Origin: Mesorhizobium sp. M4B.F.Ca.ET.058.02.1.1
GTDB lineage: Bacteria > Pseudomonadota > Alphaproteobacteria > Rhizobiales > Rhizobiaceae
Direction: 5' to 3'
NCBI RefSeq assembly: GCF_003952505.1
Contig: NZ_CP034450.1
Location: forward strand, 1 to 64,000
DNA length: 64,000 bases
Shown here one piece after another: positions 45,533 through 56,873 of the stretch. Position 1 is the first letter of the stretch; every line of letters begins with the position of its first letter. Under the pieces are notes generated by a model that saw only the letters and a program-made list of their open reading frames with translations, ran no database searches and was not told the origin of the DNA. Position numbers and translations under genes: made by a program.

Positions 45533-46987
45533 ATGCAGCTAAAAGAACTAGCCGGTATCCTGCCTGTCGAGGGAACAGCTTCCCCCGACCTGGTGGTCAC
45601 CGGGATTTCCTCGGATTCCCGCGCGGTCAAGACCGGCGTCGTCTTTTTCGCGCTCGCCGGCAGCAAGGCCGATGGCGCTGCCTACGCGGCGGATGCCGCT
45701 AAGCGGGGTGCCGCAGCGGTCGTGGCGGGCAAGGGAAGCGCCATTTCCGCGCTGCCGGTCCCGGTCTTTTCCGTCGACGATCCGCGGCTGGCCTTGGCGC
45801 TGAGTGCCGCCCGCTTCTTCGGCCGGCAGCCGGAGACGATGGTCGCGGTGACCGGAACCAGCGGCAAGACTTCGGTCACCGCCTTTACCCGCCAGATCTG
45901 GGAGCAGGCGGGCCTTGCCGCCGCCTCGATCGGCACCACCGGTGTGGTCGCGCCCGGCCGCAACGACTACGGCTCGCTGACGACACCGGATCCGGTGGCG
46001 CTGCACCTCCTGCTCAAGGAACTGGCCGACGCCGGCGTCACCCATGCGTCGATGGAGGCCTCCAGCCACGGCCTCGACCAGCGCCGGCTCGACGGCGTCA
46101 GGCTTGCCGCTGGCGGCTTCACCAATCTCGGCCGCGACCATATGGACTACCACCCGACGGTCGAGGACTATCATCGCGCCAAACTGCGCCTGTTCGACAC
46201 GCTACTGCCCGAGGGCGCGCCGGCTGTCATCTTCGCCGACGATCCGTGGTCAGAGCCGACTGTGCGTGCGGCAAAGGCGGCAGGGCTCAACGTGTTGACC
46301 GTCGGTCGGCATGGCGACTTCCTCAGGCTGAAGCGGGTCGAGCACGAGCGACATCGCCAGCGGGCCGAGGTCGAGGTCGATGGCGTGCTCCACGAAATCG
46401 ACCTGCCGCTGGCCGGCGATTTCCAGATCGCCAACGCGCTGGTTTCGGCGGGACTTGCCATTTCCACTGGAACGCCGGTTGCCAAGGCTTTGATGGCATT
46501 GGAAAAACTGAAGGGCGCTCCGGGACGGCTCGACCTCGTCGGCACCACGGCCAACGGCGCGCCAGTCTATGTCGACTATGCCCACAAGCCGGATGCGCTG
46601 GAAAACGTGCTGGCCTCGGTGCGGCCGTTTACGACCGGCCGGGTCATCGTCGTCTTCGGCTGCGGCGGCGATCGCGATCGCGGCAAGCGGCCGATCATGG
46701 GCGAGATTGCGACGCGGCTCGCCGACGTCGTCATCGTCACCGACGACAATCCGCGCTCGGAAGTGCCGGAAACGATCCGCGCCGCGATCCTGGCGGCCGC
46801 ACCCGGCGCCATCGAGATCGGCGACCGGCGCAGGGCGATCCACGAGGCGGTGGCCATGCTCCATGCCGGCGACACGCTGATCGTGGCTGGCAAGGGGCAC
46901 GAGGAAGGCCAGACGATCGGCAGCGAAACGTTCCATTTCTCCGACCATGAGGAAGTCCGCGCGGCGCTCAGGGAGCGCGCGGCATGA
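45533..46987 (+). CDS. murE: UDP-MurNAc-L-Ala-D-Glu:meso-diaminopimelate ligase MurE
   Basis: The ATG at 45533 gives 484 residues. The Mur ligase ATP loop GTSGKTS is at 108-114. The DNPR motif at 405-408 is the signature that selects meso-diaminopimelate rather than lysine, fitting a Gram-negative wall. [15 protein letters not shown] and [19 protein letters not shown] are other conserved blocks. It adds the third residue of the stem peptide. A 54-base spacer separates it from ftsI. Confidence 0.96.
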   Translation: MQLKELAGILPVEGTASPDLVVTGISSDSRAVKTGVVFFALAGSKADGAAYAADAAKRGAAAVVAGKGSAISALPVPVFSVDDPRLALALSAARFFGRQPETMVAVTGTSGKTSVTAFTRQIWEQAGLAAASIGTTGVVAPGRNDYGSLTTPDPVALHLLLKELADAGVTHASMEASSHGLDQRRLDGVRLAAGGFTNLGRDHMDYHPTVEDYHRAKLRLFDTLLPEGAPAVIFADDPWSEPTVRAAKAAGLNVLTVGRHGDFLRLKRVEHERHRQRAEVEVDGVLHEIDLPLAGDFQIANALVSAGLAISTGTPVAKALMALEKLKGAPGRLDLVGTTANGAPVYVDYAHKPDALENVLASVRPFTTGRVIVVFGCGGDRDRGKRPIMGEIATRLADVVIVTDDNPRSEVPETIRAAILAAAPGAIEIGDRRRAIHEAVAMLHAGDTLIVAGKGHEEGQTIGSETFHFSDHEEVRAALRERAA

Positions 46988-48417
46988 GCCTGCTCTGGAC
47001 CTCCGAGGCGCTGGTCGACGCGATGGGCGGACGGCCGATCGGCGTCATGCCGCAAGGCATATCGGGCATTTCGATCGACAGCCGCAGCCTGCAGCCCGGG
47101 GATGCCTTCTTCGCGATCAAGGGCGAGACGATGGACGGCCATGATTTCGCGACCGCGGCCGTCAAGGCCGGGGCCGGCGTGCTGGTGGTCGCCGAAGGCA
47201 AGCTGCCGTCGCTGGGGCGGCTGACGGCGCCGATGATCGTCGTGCAGGACGTGCTGGTGGCGCTGGAAAGACTGGGCGTCGCCGCGCGCGCCCGCGCCGG
47301 GGCCAGGATCATCGCGGTGACCGGCTCGGCCGGCAAGACGACCACCAAGGAGGCGCTGCGCCACGTGCTGTCGGCGGTCGGCACCGTGCACGCCTCGGCG
47401 CAATCGTTCAACAACCACTGGGGCGTGCCGCTGACACTGGCGCGGATGCCCGAGAGTTGCGACTTTGCCGTGTTCGAGATCGGCATGAACCATCCGGGCG
47501 AGGTCCGGCCGCTGGTCAAGATGGTCCGGCCGCATGTTGCCATCGTCACGCTGATTGCGGCCGCGCATCTCGGCTTCTTCCGCAACCTCGACGAGATTGC
47601 CCAGGCCAAGGCCGAGATATTCGAAGGGCTGGAGCCGGATGGGGCGGCGCTGCTCAACCGTGACGATTCCCGCTGGAAACTGCTCGACAAGATGGCAAAG
47701 GCCGCCGGTGTCGAGCATGTCTACAGTTTTGGCGAAAATGCCCGCTCGACCTTCCGGCTGGTGAAATGTGAGCTCGACGCCGACCATTCCGTTATCGCCG
47801 CCAAGATCGACGGTCGGGAGGTCCTTGCCCGCGTGGGCGCGCCCGGCCGCCACATGGTGCAGAATGTGCTGGCCGTGCTGGGCGCGGCGCAGCTGGTCGG
47901 CGCCGATCTCGGCAAGGTGGCCTCGGCGCTGGCCGACCTCTCGGCCGAGCGCGGCCGCGGCAAACGCCACATACTGCGCCATCCAAAGGGGCCGATCACA
48001 CTGATCGACGAGAGCTACAACGCCAATCCGGCGTCGATGGCGGCGGCCATGGCGCTGCTCAACGCCACGCCGGTGTCGGGCGAGGGCAGGCGCATCGCGG
48101 TGCTCGGCGACATGCTGGAGCTCGGCAGCCATTCGGCGAAGCTGCATGCAGCGCTTGCCGAGCTGATTATCGGCACGGGCACGCAAACCGTCTTTCTCGG
48201 CGGCCCCGAAATGCGGGCGCTCGCCGAAATACTGCCCAGCGACGTCAATACCGAGTACCGCGCCGGCGCCGAGGAGTTGAAGCCGCTGTTGCTGTCCGCG
48301 GTGCGGCCTGGCGACGTGGTCATGGTCAAGTCGTCGAAAGGCATTGGATTTTCAAAGCTGGTCGAGGCGTTGCTCGGCAAATTTCCGGCGCAAGCCGCAA
48401 CCATTGAACAGACCTAG
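46984..48417 (+). CDS. murF: UDP-MurNAc-tripeptide:D-Ala-D-Ala ligase MurF
   Basis: The 477-residue Mur ligase has ATP loop GSAGKTTTK at 114-122, [22 protein letters not shown] and [11 protein letters not shown] in the C-terminal domain. It attaches D-Ala-D-Ala, the product of the ddl gene later in the cluster, to complete the pentapeptide. It overlaps murE by ATGA. Confidence 0.96.
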   Translation: MSLLWTSEALVDAMGGRPIGVMPQGISGISIDSRSLQPGDAFFAIKGETMDGHDFATAAVKAGAGVLVVAEGKLPSLGRLTAPMIVVQDVLVALERLGVAARARAGARIIAVTGSAGKTTTKEALRHVLSAVGTVHASAQSFNNHWGVPLTLARMPESCDFAVFEIGMNHPGEVRPLVKMVRPHVAIVTLIAAAHLGFFRNLDEIAQAKAEIFEGLEPDGAALLNRDDSRWKLLDKMAKAAGVEHVYSFGENARSTFRLVKCELDADHSVIAAKIDGREVLARVGAPGRHMVQNVLAVLGAAQLVGADLGKVASALADLSAERGRGKRHILRHPKGPITLIDESYNANPASMAAAMALLNATPVSGEGRRIAVLGDMLELGSHSAKLHAALAELIIGTGTQTVFLGGPEMRALAEILPSDVNTEYRAGAEELKPLLLSAVRPGDVVMVKSSKGIGFSKLVEALLGKFPAQAATIEQT

Positions 48418-48443
48418 GGGTCAGGTCCGGGGGACGGAATTTC

Positions 48444-49526
48444 ATGTTCACATTGCTCGTCGATTTTGCGGACAAGATCTCTGTCTTCAACGTCTTCCGC
48501 TACATCACCTTCCGCACCGGCGGGGCGTTGATCACTTCGGCGCTGATCGTCTTCATATTCGGGCCGACCATCATCAATTCGCTGAGGCTGCGGCAAGGCA
48601 AGGGTCAGCCGATCCGCGCCGATGGCCCGCAGACACATTTCAAGAAGGCTGGCACGCCGACCATGGGCGGGCTGATGATCCTTTCCGGCATCATCGGCTC
48701 GTCGCTGCTGTGGGCGAACCTCTCCAGTATCTATGTCTGGGTGGTTCTGCTGGTGACCATCGGCTTCGGCTCGATCGGCTTCTATGACGACTATCTGAAG
48801 GTGACCAAACAGTCGCATCTCGGCTTTTCCGGCAAGGCGCGGCTGGCGATCGAATTCGTCATCGCCTGCATCGCCGCCTGGGTGATCATGCATAACGGTC
48901 AGGCGCCGTTCTCCTCGTCGCTGACCTTTCCCTTCGCCAAGGAATTTATCATCAACCTCGGCTGGTTCTTCGTGCCGTTCTCCTGCTTCGTCATCGTCGG
49001 CGCCGGCAACGCGGTGAACCTGACCGACGGCCTCGACGGCTTGGCGATCGTGCCGATCATGATCGCGGCCGCATCCTTCGGCGTTATCGCCTATCTTTCC
49101 GGCAACGCCGTGTTCGCCGAATATCTGCAGATCCACTTCGTTCCCGGCACCGGCGAACTGGCGGTGGTGCTTGGCGCGGTGATCGGCGCCGGCCTCGGCT
49201 TCCTGTGGTTCAACGCGCCGCCGGCCGCCATCTTCATGGGCGACACCGGCTCGTTGGCGATGGGCGGCCTGATCGGCACGGTCGCGGTCGCGACCAAGCA
49301 CGAGATTGTGCTGGTTATCGTCGGCGGCCTGTTCGTGGTCGAGATCCTGTCGGTCATCATCCAGGTCGGCTACTTCAAGATGACCGGCAAGCGCGTATTC
49401 CTGATGGCGCCGATCCATCATCATTTCGAAAAGCTCGGCTGGACCGAAAGCCAGGTGGTGATCCGCTTCTGGATCATCGCGGTGATCCTGGCGCTGGTCG
49501 GCCTGTCGACCCTCAAGCTCAGATAG
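48444..49526 (+). CDS. mraY: Phospho-MurNAc-pentapeptide transferase MraY
   Basis: The 360-residue polytopic membrane enzyme has catalytic acidic residues in FYDDYLK (Asp 115, 116) and [10 protein letters not shown] (Asp 195, 198). PTMGGLMIL is at 72-80, FMGDTGSLA in the middle and the HHHFE loop near the end. It transfers phospho-MurNAc-pentapeptide to undecaprenyl phosphate, forming lipid I. It follows murF by 26 bases. Confidence 0.97.
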   Translation: MFTLLVDFADKISVFNVFRYITFRTGGALITSALIVFIFGPTIINSLRLRQGKGQPIRADGPQTHFKKAGTPTMGGLMILSGIIGSSLLWANLSSIYVWVVLLVTIGFGSIGFYDDYLKVTKQSHLGFSGKARLAIEFVIACIAAWVIMHNGQAPFSSSLTFPFAKEFIINLGWFFVPFSCFVIVGAGNAVNLTDGLDGLAIVPIMIAAASFGVIAYLSGNAVFAEYLQIHFVPGTGELAVVLGAVIGAGLGFLWFNAPPAAIFMGDTGSLAMGGLIGTVAVATKHEIVLVIVGGLFVVEILSVIIQVGYFKMTGKRVFLMAPIHHHFEKLGWTESQVVIRFWIIAVILALVGLSTLKLR

Positions 49527-49534
49527 GCCGCCGC

Positions 49535-50935
49535 TTGATCCCCGCCTCATCCTTTTCAGGCAAGCGCGTTTCGCTCTTCGGGCTCGGCGGTTCGGGGATC
49601 GCGACCGCGCATGCGCTGATCGCCGGCGGGGCCGACATCCTTGCCTGGGACGACAATCCGGATAGCGTCACCAAGGCCGCCGCCGCCGGGATCGCGACGG
49701 GCGACCTGCACGGTGCCGACTGGTCGCGCTTCTCCGCCTTCGTGCTGTCGCCCGGCGTGCCGCTGACGCATCCGAAGCCTCACTGGACGGTGGAACTCGC
49801 GCGGGGCGCCGGCGTCGAGGTCATCGGCGATATCGAGCTGTTCTGCCGCGAGCGGATCCTGCGGGCGCCGACGGCTCCCTTCATCGCCATTACCGGCACC
49901 AACGGCAAATCAACGACCACGGCGCTGACCGCGCATATCCTGAAATCGGCGGCGCGCGACACGCAGATGGGTGGCAATATCGGCCGCGCCATCATGACGC
50001 TCGATCCACCGGAAGAGCGACGCCACTACGTCGTCGAATGCTCCTCCTACCAGATCGACCTCGCGCCCTCGATCAATCCGACGGCCGGCATCCTGCTCAA
50101 CCTGACACCCGATCATCTCGACCGCCACGGCACCATGGCGCACTACGCCTCGATCAAGGAGCGGCTGGTGGCCGGTAGCGAGACGGCAATCGTCGGCGTT
50201 GACGATTCCTGGTGCGCGCAGATCGCCGACCGGCTGGAGCGCGCCGGCAGGCCGGTCATCCGCATTTCCAAGCGCCTGCCGCTGACCGACGGCTACTTCG
50301 CCGATGGCAGCAACCTGATGGAAGCCGTGCATGGCCGTTACAGTCGTGTCGCCTTCCTGGAAGGTATCGGCTCGCTACGCGGCCAGCACAATGCGCAGAA
50401 CGCACTGGCCGCGGTCGCCGCCTGTCTCAAGGTCGGGCTGGACCTCGGCGAGATCCAGGCGGGGCTGGAAAGCTTTCCGGGCCTGGCGCATCGCATGGAG
50501 CAGGTCGGCCGCAAGGGCCATGTGCTCTTCGTCAACGATTCCAAGGCGACCAATGCCGATGCGGCGGCTCCAGCCCTGTCCAGCTTCAACCGCATCTACT
50601 GGATCGCCGGCGGCCTGCCCAAGGAAGGCGGCATCGAGCCGCTGCGCGGCTTCTTCCCGCGCATCGCCAAGGCCTATCTGATCGGCGAGGCGGCACCCGC
50701 CTTGTCGGCGACGCTGGGCGAGGCGGTGCCCTACGAGATCTCCGGTACGCTGGCGGCGGCTGTCGAGCATGCCGCGCGCGACGCCGCCAATGACGATGGC
50801 GGCGAGGCGGTCGTGCTGCTGTCGCCCGCCTGCGCCAGTTTCGACCAATTCAAGAATTTCGAAGTGCGCGGCGAAGCCTTCAGGCAAGCTGCGAGCGCTA
50901 TAGATGGCGTGAAACCCATCGGAGGGGCACGTTAA
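49535..50935 (+). CDS. murD: UDP-MurNAc-L-Ala:D-Glu ligase MurD
   Basis: The start is TTG at 49535, giving [20 protein letters not shown] and 466 residues. No ATG or GTG is available near the conserved N-terminus, and the mraY stop is eight bases upstream. The ATP loop GTNGKST is at 121-127. [32 protein letters not shown] and [11 protein letters not shown] are further MurD features. It adds D-Glu as the second stem residue. Confidence 0.95.
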   Translation: MIPASSFSGKRVSLFGLGGSGIATAHALIAGGADILAWDDNPDSVTKAAAAGIATGDLHGADWSRFSAFVLSPGVPLTHPKPHWTVELARGAGVEVIGDIELFCRERILRAPTAPFIAITGTNGKSTTTALTAHILKSAARDTQMGGNIGRAIMTLDPPEERRHYVVECSSYQIDLAPSINPTAGILLNLTPDHLDRHGTMAHYASIKERLVAGSETAIVGVDDSWCAQIADRLERAGRPVIRISKRLPLTDGYFADGSNLMEAVHGRYSRVAFLEGIGSLRGQHNAQNALAAVAACLKVGLDLGEIQAGLESFPGLAHRMEQVGRKGHVLFVNDSKATNADAAAPALSSFNRIYWIAGGLPKEGGIEPLRGFFPRIAKAYLIGEAAPALSATLGEAVPYEISGTLAAAVEHAARDAANDDGGEAVVLLSPACASFDQFKNFEVRGEAFRQAASAIDGVKPIGGAR

Positions 50936-52086
50936 TGCAAAGCCGTCTCGACAAAAGTCCGGTAGCCACCTGGTGGTGGACGATCGATCGCTGGTTCCTG
51001 GCGGCATTCCTGTCGCTGATGGGTCTGGGCATCGTGCTCTCCTTCGCGGCGAGCCCGGCGGTGGCCGAACGCATCGGCCTAGACAGCTTCCACTTCGCCA
51101 CCAGGCAGATCATCTTCACCGTGCCGGCGCTCGGCGTGATGCTCGCCGTCTCCTTCCTGGAATCGCGGCAGATACGGCGCATGGCGCTGGTGATCCTGTG
51201 CACCATGCTGGTGCTGATGGTGGCGGTGCTCTATGTCGGCGTCGAGGTCAAAGGCGCGCGGCGCTGGGTATCGCTTGCTGGCCTCTCCATCCAGCCGTCG
51301 GAGTTCCTGAAGCCGGCCTTCGTCATCGTTTGCGCATGGCTCTTCGCCGAGCACAAGCGCCAGCCCGACATTCCCGGCAATCTGTTTGCCCTGCTGCTCC
51401 TGGTTCTGGTCGTCTCGCTTCTCGTCGCCCAGCCCGACCTTGGCCAGACCATGCTGGTGACCGGCACGTGGGGGGTCATGTTCTTCATGGCGGGCCTGCC
51501 GTGGCTGTGGATCATCGCGCTCGGCGTCACCGGCGTCAGCGGCCTGTTCGCCGCCTATACCGTGTTTCCACACGTCGCCGCCCGCATCGACAAGTTCCTG
51601 ACCGGCGAGGGCGACACCTTCCAGGTCGACATGGGGCGCGAGGCGTTGATCAATGGCCACTGGTTCGGCGTGGGCCCGGGCGAGGGCACGGTCAAGCGGG
51701 TCATCCCCGACAGTCATGCCGACTTCGTCTTCTCGGTCGCCGGCGAGGAGTTCGGGCTGGTGATGTGCTTCTTCATTATGTCGATCTTCGCCTTCATCGT
51801 GCTGCGCGGCCTCAACACCGCGCTCAAGGAACACGACGACTTCGCGCGCTATGCCGTTGGCGGTCTGGTCACGGTGTTTGGCCTGCAGTCGGCCATCAAC
51901 ATGTGCGTCAACCTGCAACTGATGCCGGCCAAGGGCATGACGCTGCCGTTCATCTCCTATGGCGGCTCCTCGCAGATCGCCATCGCCATCTCGATGGGCA
52001 TGGTGCTGGCCTTGACGCGCAGGCGGCCCGAGAAGCGCAAGCAGATGGGTTTTTCCTTCCCGCAGCGCGCCATGCCGGCGGAGTGA
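50935..52086 (+). CDS. ftsW: Peptidoglycan glycosyltransferase FtsW
   Basis: The 383-residue SEDS-family membrane protein has about ten spans. [19 protein letters not shown] is the conserved loop, followed by the SEDS motifs AQPDLGQTM and [10 protein letters not shown]. FtsW polymerises lipid II at the septum with FtsI. The ATG shares a base with the murD stop (TAATG). Confidence 0.96.
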   Translation: MQSRLDKSPVATWWWTIDRWFLAAFLSLMGLGIVLSFAASPAVAERIGLDSFHFATRQIIFTVPALGVMLAVSFLESRQIRRMALVILCTMLVLMVAVLYVGVEVKGARRWVSLAGLSIQPSEFLKPAFVIVCAWLFAEHKRQPDIPGNLFALLLLVLVVSLLVAQPDLGQTMLVTGTWGVMFFMAGLPWLWIIALGVTGVSGLFAAYTVFPHVAARIDKFLTGEGDTFQVDMGREALINGHWFGVGPGEGTVKRVIPDSHADFVFSVAGEEFGLVMCFFIMSIFAFIVLRGLNTALKEHDDFARYAVGGLVTVFGLQSAINMCVNLQLMPAKGMTLPFISYGGSSQIAIAISMGMVLALTRRRPEKRKQMGFSFPQRAMPAE

Positions 52087-52087
52087 T

Positions 52088-53215
52088 ATGTCGCGGGGTG
52101 TGATCCTTCTGGCGGCGGGCGGCACGGGCGGACATCTCTTCCCGGCCGAAGCGCTGGCACATGAGCTCAATGAGCGCGGCTGGAAGGTGCATCTGGCCAC
52201 CGACCATCGCGCCGAGCGCTATTCCGGCCAGTTCCCGGCTGTCAACATCCATCCGATCCAGTCGGCGACGCTTGGCTCGAAGAATCCGCTGGCGGTGCTG
52301 TCGGCCTTCTGGACGATCTGGCGCGGTGTGCGGCAGGCCTCGAAGATCATCGCCAGGATCAAGCCGGAAGCCGTCGTCGGCTTTGGCGGTTATCCGACAT
52401 TGCCGCCGCTCTATGCCGCGACACGGCGCAGGGTGCCGTCGCTGATCCATGAGCAGAACGCGGTGATGGGCCGCGCCAACAGGGCGCTGGCCGGCCGCGT
52501 CGACGCCATCGCCGGCGGTTTCCTGCCGGAGGACGAAAGTGCTGCCGGCGCCAAGACGGTGACCACCGGCAATCCGGTCAGGCCGCAGATCCTGGAGGCG
52601 GCAAAGACGCCTTATGTGGCTTCGACCGGCGATGAGCCATTCCGCTTCCTGGTGTTCGGCGGGAGCCAGGGCGCGCAGTTCTTCTCCGACGCCGTGCCCG
52701 CGGCAATCGGGCTTCTGCCGGAGGCCGAGCGCAAGCGGCTGATGATCACACAGCAGGCGCGCGCCGAGGACGTGGCGCGGGTCAAGGCGGCCTATGCGTC
52801 GCTGGGCGTCGAGGCGCAGGTGTCGCCGTTCTTCACCGACATGGCGGCGCGGATGGCGGCGTCGCACCTGGTGATGTCGCGCTCTGGCGCCTCGACCGTG
52901 TCGGAGATCGCCGTCATCGGCCGGCCGGCGCTGCTGGTGCCCTATCCGCACGCGCTCGACCACGACCAGGCGGCGAATGCGGCCGCCCTTGCGGCGGCCG
53001 GTGGGGCGGAGGTGCATCCGCAATCCACGCTTTCCCCCGAGCGCATCGCCACGCTGGTCGCCGGGCTGATTCAGGACCCGGATCGGCTGTCGGCCATGGC
53101 CGCGGCCGCCCGGTCGGCCGGAAAACCGAACGCGGCGCGGTTGCTCGCCGATCTGACAGAGGCTATTGCGTCGAAAAAAACCGTTTCGGACTTCAGGAAG
53201 GGGACGCAAGCATGA
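52088..53215 (+). CDS. murG: UDP-GlcNAc:lipid I GlcNAc transferase MurG
   Basis: The 375-residue GT28 glycosyltransferase has [10 protein letters not shown] at 11-20 as the lipid I site. The C-terminal UDP-GlcNAc site contains [33 protein letters not shown] and [14 protein letters not shown]. It makes lipid II on the inner face of the membrane. The start is one base after the ftsW stop. Confidence 0.97.
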   Translation: MSRGVILLAAGGTGGHLFPAEALAHELNERGWKVHLATDHRAERYSGQFPAVNIHPIQSATLGSKNPLAVLSAFWTIWRGVRQASKIIARIKPEAVVGFGGYPTLPPLYAATRRRVPSLIHEQNAVMGRANRALAGRVDAIAGGFLPEDESAAGAKTVTTGNPVRPQILEAAKTPYVASTGDEPFRFLVFGGSQGAQFFSDAVPAAIGLLPEAERKRLMITQQARAEDVARVKAAYASLGVEAQVSPFFTDMAARMAASHLVMSRSGASTVSEIAVIGRPALLVPYPHALDHDQAANAAALAAAGGAEVHPQSTLSPERIATLVAGLIQDPDRLSAMAAAARSAGKPNAARLLADLTEAIASKKTVSDFRKGTQA

Positions 53216-54618
53216 AGATGCCGCAGACGATCGGCCTTGTGCATTTCATCGGCATCGGCGGCATCGGTATGAGCGGCATTGCCGAGGTGCTGCACAATCT
53301 CGGCTACAAGGTGCAGGGCTCCGACCAGGCCGACGGCGCCAATGTGCAGCGGCTGCGCGACAAGGGCATCGAGTGTTTCGTCGGCCACAAGGCGGAAAAC
53401 CTTGGCGATGCCGAAGTGGTTGTCGTCTCGACCGCGATCAAGAAATCCAATCCGGAGCTCAAGGCCGCTCGCGAGAAGCTGCTGCCTGTCGTGCGCCGCG
53501 CCGAGATGCTGGCCGAACTGATGCGCTTCCGCCAGGCGGTTGCGATCGGCGGCACGCACGGCAAGACGACGACCACCTCGATGGTGGCGACACTGCTCGA
53601 AGCGGGCGGGCTCGACCCGACCGTGATCAATGGCGGCATCATCAACGCCTATGGCACCAACGCCCGCATGGGCGACGGTGAATGGATGGTGGTCGAGGCC
53701 GACGAGAGCGACGGCACCTTCCTGAAGCTGCCGGCCGACATCGCCGTCGTCACCAACATCGATCCCGAGCATCTCGACCATTACGGCAGCTTCGACAAGG
53801 TGCGCGAGGCGTTTCGCCAGTTCGTCGAGAACGTGCCGTTCTACGGCTTCGGCGTGATGTGCACCGATCATCCCGAGGTGCAGGCGCTGGTCGGCCGCAT
53901 CGAGGACCGGCGCGTCATCACCTATGGCGAGAACGCGCAGGCCGACGTGCGCTTCACCAATCACCGCATGGATGGTGCCGCCTCCGAGTTTGACGTCGTC
54001 ATCCGCGACCGCAAGACGGGCGGTCAAACGACGATTGCCGATCTGCGTCTGCCGATGCCCGGCCGCCACAACGTCTCCAACGCGACCGCCGCGATCGCGG
54101 TCGCGCATGAGCTTGGCCTCACCGCCGAGGCGATCAAGAAGGGCCTGTCGTCCTTCGCCGGCGTCAAGCGGCGCTTCACTCATACCGGCTCGTGGAACGG
54201 CGTCGAGATCTTCGACGATTACGGCCACCATCCGGTCGAGATCACGGCGGTGCTGAAGGCCGCGCGCAGCGCCACCAAAGGCCGCGTCATCGCTATTGCG
54301 CAGCCGCACCGCTACACCCGGCTGCACGATCTGTTCAACGAGTTCTCGGTCTGCTTCAACGACGCCGACACAGTGATGGTGGCGCCGGTCTATGCGGCAG
54401 GCGAAGAGCCGATCGAAGGCGTCACTTCGGATGCGCTGGTGTCGCGCATCCGCGCCGGCGGTCATCGCGACGCGCGCAATATTGAGGGCCCGTCGGCGAT
54501 CGCGCCGATCATCCGCGAACTGGCCAAGCCGGGCGACTTCGTCGTCTTCCTCGGCGCCGGCAACATCACGCAATGGGCCTATGCTTTGCCCAAGGAACTC
54601 GGCGGGACGGCCTCATGA
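53212..54618 (+). CDS. murC: UDP-MurNAc:L-Ala ligase MurC
   Basis: The 468-residue Mur ligase opens with [20 protein letters not shown]. The ATP loop [10 protein letters not shown] starts at 114, and [10 protein letters not shown] and [10 protein letters not shown] are MurC-specific. It attaches the first amino acid of the stem. It overlaps murG by ATGA and its own stop overlaps murB. Confidence 0.97.
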   Translation: MKMPQTIGLVHFIGIGGIGMSGIAEVLHNLGYKVQGSDQADGANVQRLRDKGIECFVGHKAENLGDAEVVVVSTAIKKSNPELKAAREKLLPVVRRAEMLAELMRFRQAVAIGGTHGKTTTTSMVATLLEAGGLDPTVINGGIINAYGTNARMGDGEWMVVEADESDGTFLKLPADIAVVTNIDPEHLDHYGSFDKVREAFRQFVENVPFYGFGVMCTDHPEVQALVGRIEDRRVITYGENAQADVRFTNHRMDGAASEFDVVIRDRKTGGQTTIADLRLPMPGRHNVSNATAAIAVAHELGLTAEAIKKGLSSFAGVKRRFTHTGSWNGVEIFDDYGHHPVEITAVLKAARSATKGRVIAIAQPHRYTRLHDLFNEFSVCFNDADTVMVAPVYAAGEEPIEGVTSDALVSRIRAGGHRDARNIEGPSAIAPIIRELAKPGDFVVFLGAGNITQWAYALPKELGGTAS

Positions 54619-55580
54619 TGCGCGGCCAGGCCCTGATCGAAAAGCTTGGCGACCGGCTGGCCGGCCTGCGCGGCCGCGTCACGCCCAACGCCGAGATGGA
54701 CAAGATCACCTGGTTTCGCGCCGGCGGCCTGGCGGACGCGCTGTTCCAGCCGGCTGACGAGGAGGACCTCGCCGCCTTCCTACGCGCCGTGCCGGAGGAA
54801 ATCCCGCTGACCGTCGTCGGCGTCGGCTCGAACCTCCTGGTGCGCGACGGCGGCATTCCAGGTTTCGTCATCCGGCTTTCGGCCAAGGGCTTTGGCGAGG
54901 CGGAAGTCGTTTCGCCGACCACAATCAGGGCCGGCGCCGCAACGCCCGACAAGCGCCTCGCGGCCGTCGCCTATGAGGCGGGGATCGGCGGCTTCCATTT
55001 CTACCACGGCATTCCCGGCGCCGTCGGCGGTGCGCTGAGGATGAACGCCGGCGCCAATGGCGTCGAGACGCGCGAACGCGTCGTCGAGGTGCGGGCGCTC
55101 GACCGCAAGGGCAATCTTCACACGCTCAGCAATGCCGACATGGGCTATGCCTATCGGCATTCGGCGGCACCTTCGGGGCTGATCTTCACCTCGGCGCTGT
55201 TCGAGGGGCATCCGGAAGACCAGGCGACGATCAAGGCGGCGATGGATGCGGTGCAGAACCATCGCGAGACGGTGCAGCCGATCCGCGAGAAGACCGGCGG
55301 CTCGACGTTCAAGAATCCGGAGGGCACCTCGGCCTGGAAGGAGATCGACAAGGCCGGCTGCCGTGGCTTGATGATCGGCGGCGCGCAGATGTCGCCGATG
55401 CATTGCAATTTCATGATCAACACCGGCACCGCGACCGGCTACGACCTCGAATATCTCGGCGAGACCGTGCGCGCGCGGGTGCTCGAGAATTCGGGCGTCC
55501 GGCTGCATTGGGAAATCAAGCGCCTCGGCGATTTCCGGTCCGGCCATGCGGTTCAGGAATTCCTGGGGCAACTCCTCTAA
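54615..55580 (+). CDS. murB: UDP-N-acetylenolpyruvoylglucosamine reductase MurB
   Basis: The ATG at 54615 overlaps the murC stop (ATGATG) and gives 321 residues. The FAD-binding domain includes [20 protein letters not shown] and [18 protein letters not shown]. The substrate domain contains [19 protein letters not shown] and [12 protein letters not shown] with the proton-donor Ser. It lacks the loop that splits type I enzymes, as in type II MurB. It reduces the enolpyruvyl group to give UDP-MurNAc. Confidence 0.96.
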   Translation: MMRGQALIEKLGDRLAGLRGRVTPNAEMDKITWFRAGGLADALFQPADEEDLAAFLRAVPEEIPLTVVGVGSNLLVRDGGIPGFVIRLSAKGFGEAEVVSPTTIRAGAATPDKRLAAVAYEAGIGGFHFYHGIPGAVGGALRMNAGANGVETRERVVEVRALDRKGNLHTLSNADMGYAYRHSAAPSGLIFTSALFEGHPEDQATIKAAMDAVQNHRETVQPIREKTGGSTFKNPEGTSAWKEIDKAGCRGLMIGGAQMSPMHCNFMINTGTATGYDLEYLGETVRARVLENSGVRLHWEIKRLGDFRSGHAVQEFLGQLL

Positions 55581-55947
55581 GGCGTGCCGGCGCTCAGGCG
55601 ATGCCGGCCTGAGCTGGAACTCAGCGCACCTCCAGGGTGTGGCGAAGTTCAAGTAATACATGAACTTCGGCGATCCGTAACGGCCCAGGGACCGTTGCCC
55701 CAAAGACTCTACGACACACTTTTCGCAACTGTTTTCGCGGAAAGTGAATCTCTCGGAATCTTAAGGACTTGCCAGCGAATCAACTCTCTGATTCTCTGGC
55801 CTCAAGCGTTTCCTGATTTGAGTCGTTCGACGCGTCGGTCGCGTTTTCCGTCTGGGGGGCAACCTGCCGGAAGACTCGGACTCACCGTGCGGGAATGCTG
55901 GTGTGGAAATGTCAGTCGCGGCCCGCCGTGAGAGGGGATGACGGGAG
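55581..55947. other. murB-ddl spacer with three hairpins
   Basis: This is the longest gap inside the cluster, 367 bases. GCTCAGGC (55592-55599) pairs with 55607-55614 right after murB. CGAAGTTCA (55643-55651) pairs with TGAACTTCG (55661-55669). CACTTTTCGC (55717-55726) pairs with GCGGAAAGTG (55737-55746) with one G-T. Lower GC follows from about 55700. It may end one transcript and start another for ddl-ftsQAZ. No credible gene was seen. Confidence 0.6.
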
Positions 55948-56873
55948 ATGAAGAACAAGCATGTGGCCGTCCTGCTCGGTGGTTTTTCGTCGGAGCGGCC
56001 CGTGTCCCTGTCCTCGGGGAAGGCATGTGCGGATGCGCTCGAGAATGAAGGCTATCGCGTCACCCGGGTCGACGTTGCGCGCGATGTCGGCTCCGTGCTT
56101 GTCGCGCTCAAGCCTGACGTTGCCTTCAATGCGCTGCACGGTCCGTTCGGTGAGGACGGCACCATTCAGGGTGTCCTCGAATATCTCGAAATCCCCTACA
56201 CGCATTCCGGCGTGCTTGCCTCGGCGCTGGCCATGAACAAGGAGCAGGCCAAGAAAGTCGCCAAGGCAGCCGGCATCCTGGTGGCGGAATCGAAGGTGGC
56301 CAACCGCTTCGCCATCCAGAACAAGCATCCGATGAAGCCGCCCTACGTGGTCAAGCCGGTCAACGAAGGATCGAGCTTCGGCGTCGTCATCGTGCATGAA
56401 GGGCAGTCGCATCCGCCGCAGGTCATCGGCTCGTCCGAATGGAAATATGGCGACACCGTCATGGTCGAGCGCTACATCCATGGGCGTGAGCTGACCTGCG
56501 CGGTGATGGGCGATGTGGCGCTCGGCGTCTGCGAGATCATTCCGACCGGCCATTCCTTCTACGATTACGATTCGAAATACGTGGCGGGCGGATCAAAACA
56601 CGAAACCCCTGCTAAAATTTCACCGAATATTTACCAAAAATACAGACACTGGCGCTTAAGGCTCACCAAGCTATCGGTTGCCGGGGCGTTTCCCGGTCGG
56701 ACTTCCGTTACGACGACCGTCACTCCGAAAACGGCGAGGTTGTCTGGCTCGAGATCAACACCCAGCCGGGCATGACGCCGACGTCTCTGGTGCCTGAAAT
56801 CGCCGCACAAGCGGGGCATTCGTTCGGCGAACTGTTGAGTTGGATGGTGGAGGACGCTTCGTGTCTGCGTTGA
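55948..56873 (+). pseudogene. ddl: D-alanine-D-alanine ligase, interrupted by a one-base frameshift
   Basis: Residues 1-231 read as a normal Ddl: [49 protein letters not shown] and [16 protein letters not shown]. After the A-run at 56636-56640 the frame is lost and 44 unrelated residues follow, stopping at 56775. One extra A (six instead of five) restores [20 protein letters not shown] and the Mg-binding EINTQPGMT, up to the TGA at 56871, for a 308-residue normal-length enzyme. As read, the product lacks essential metal and ATP residues. Downstream codons are fully conserved, so the change is a sequencing error or very recent. Confidence 0.9.

Noticed and set aside
55584..55931. 115-codon open frame between murB and ddl
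   Set aside because: No ribosome binding site, no domain-like composition, and it crosses three hairpins. Better explained as spacer.
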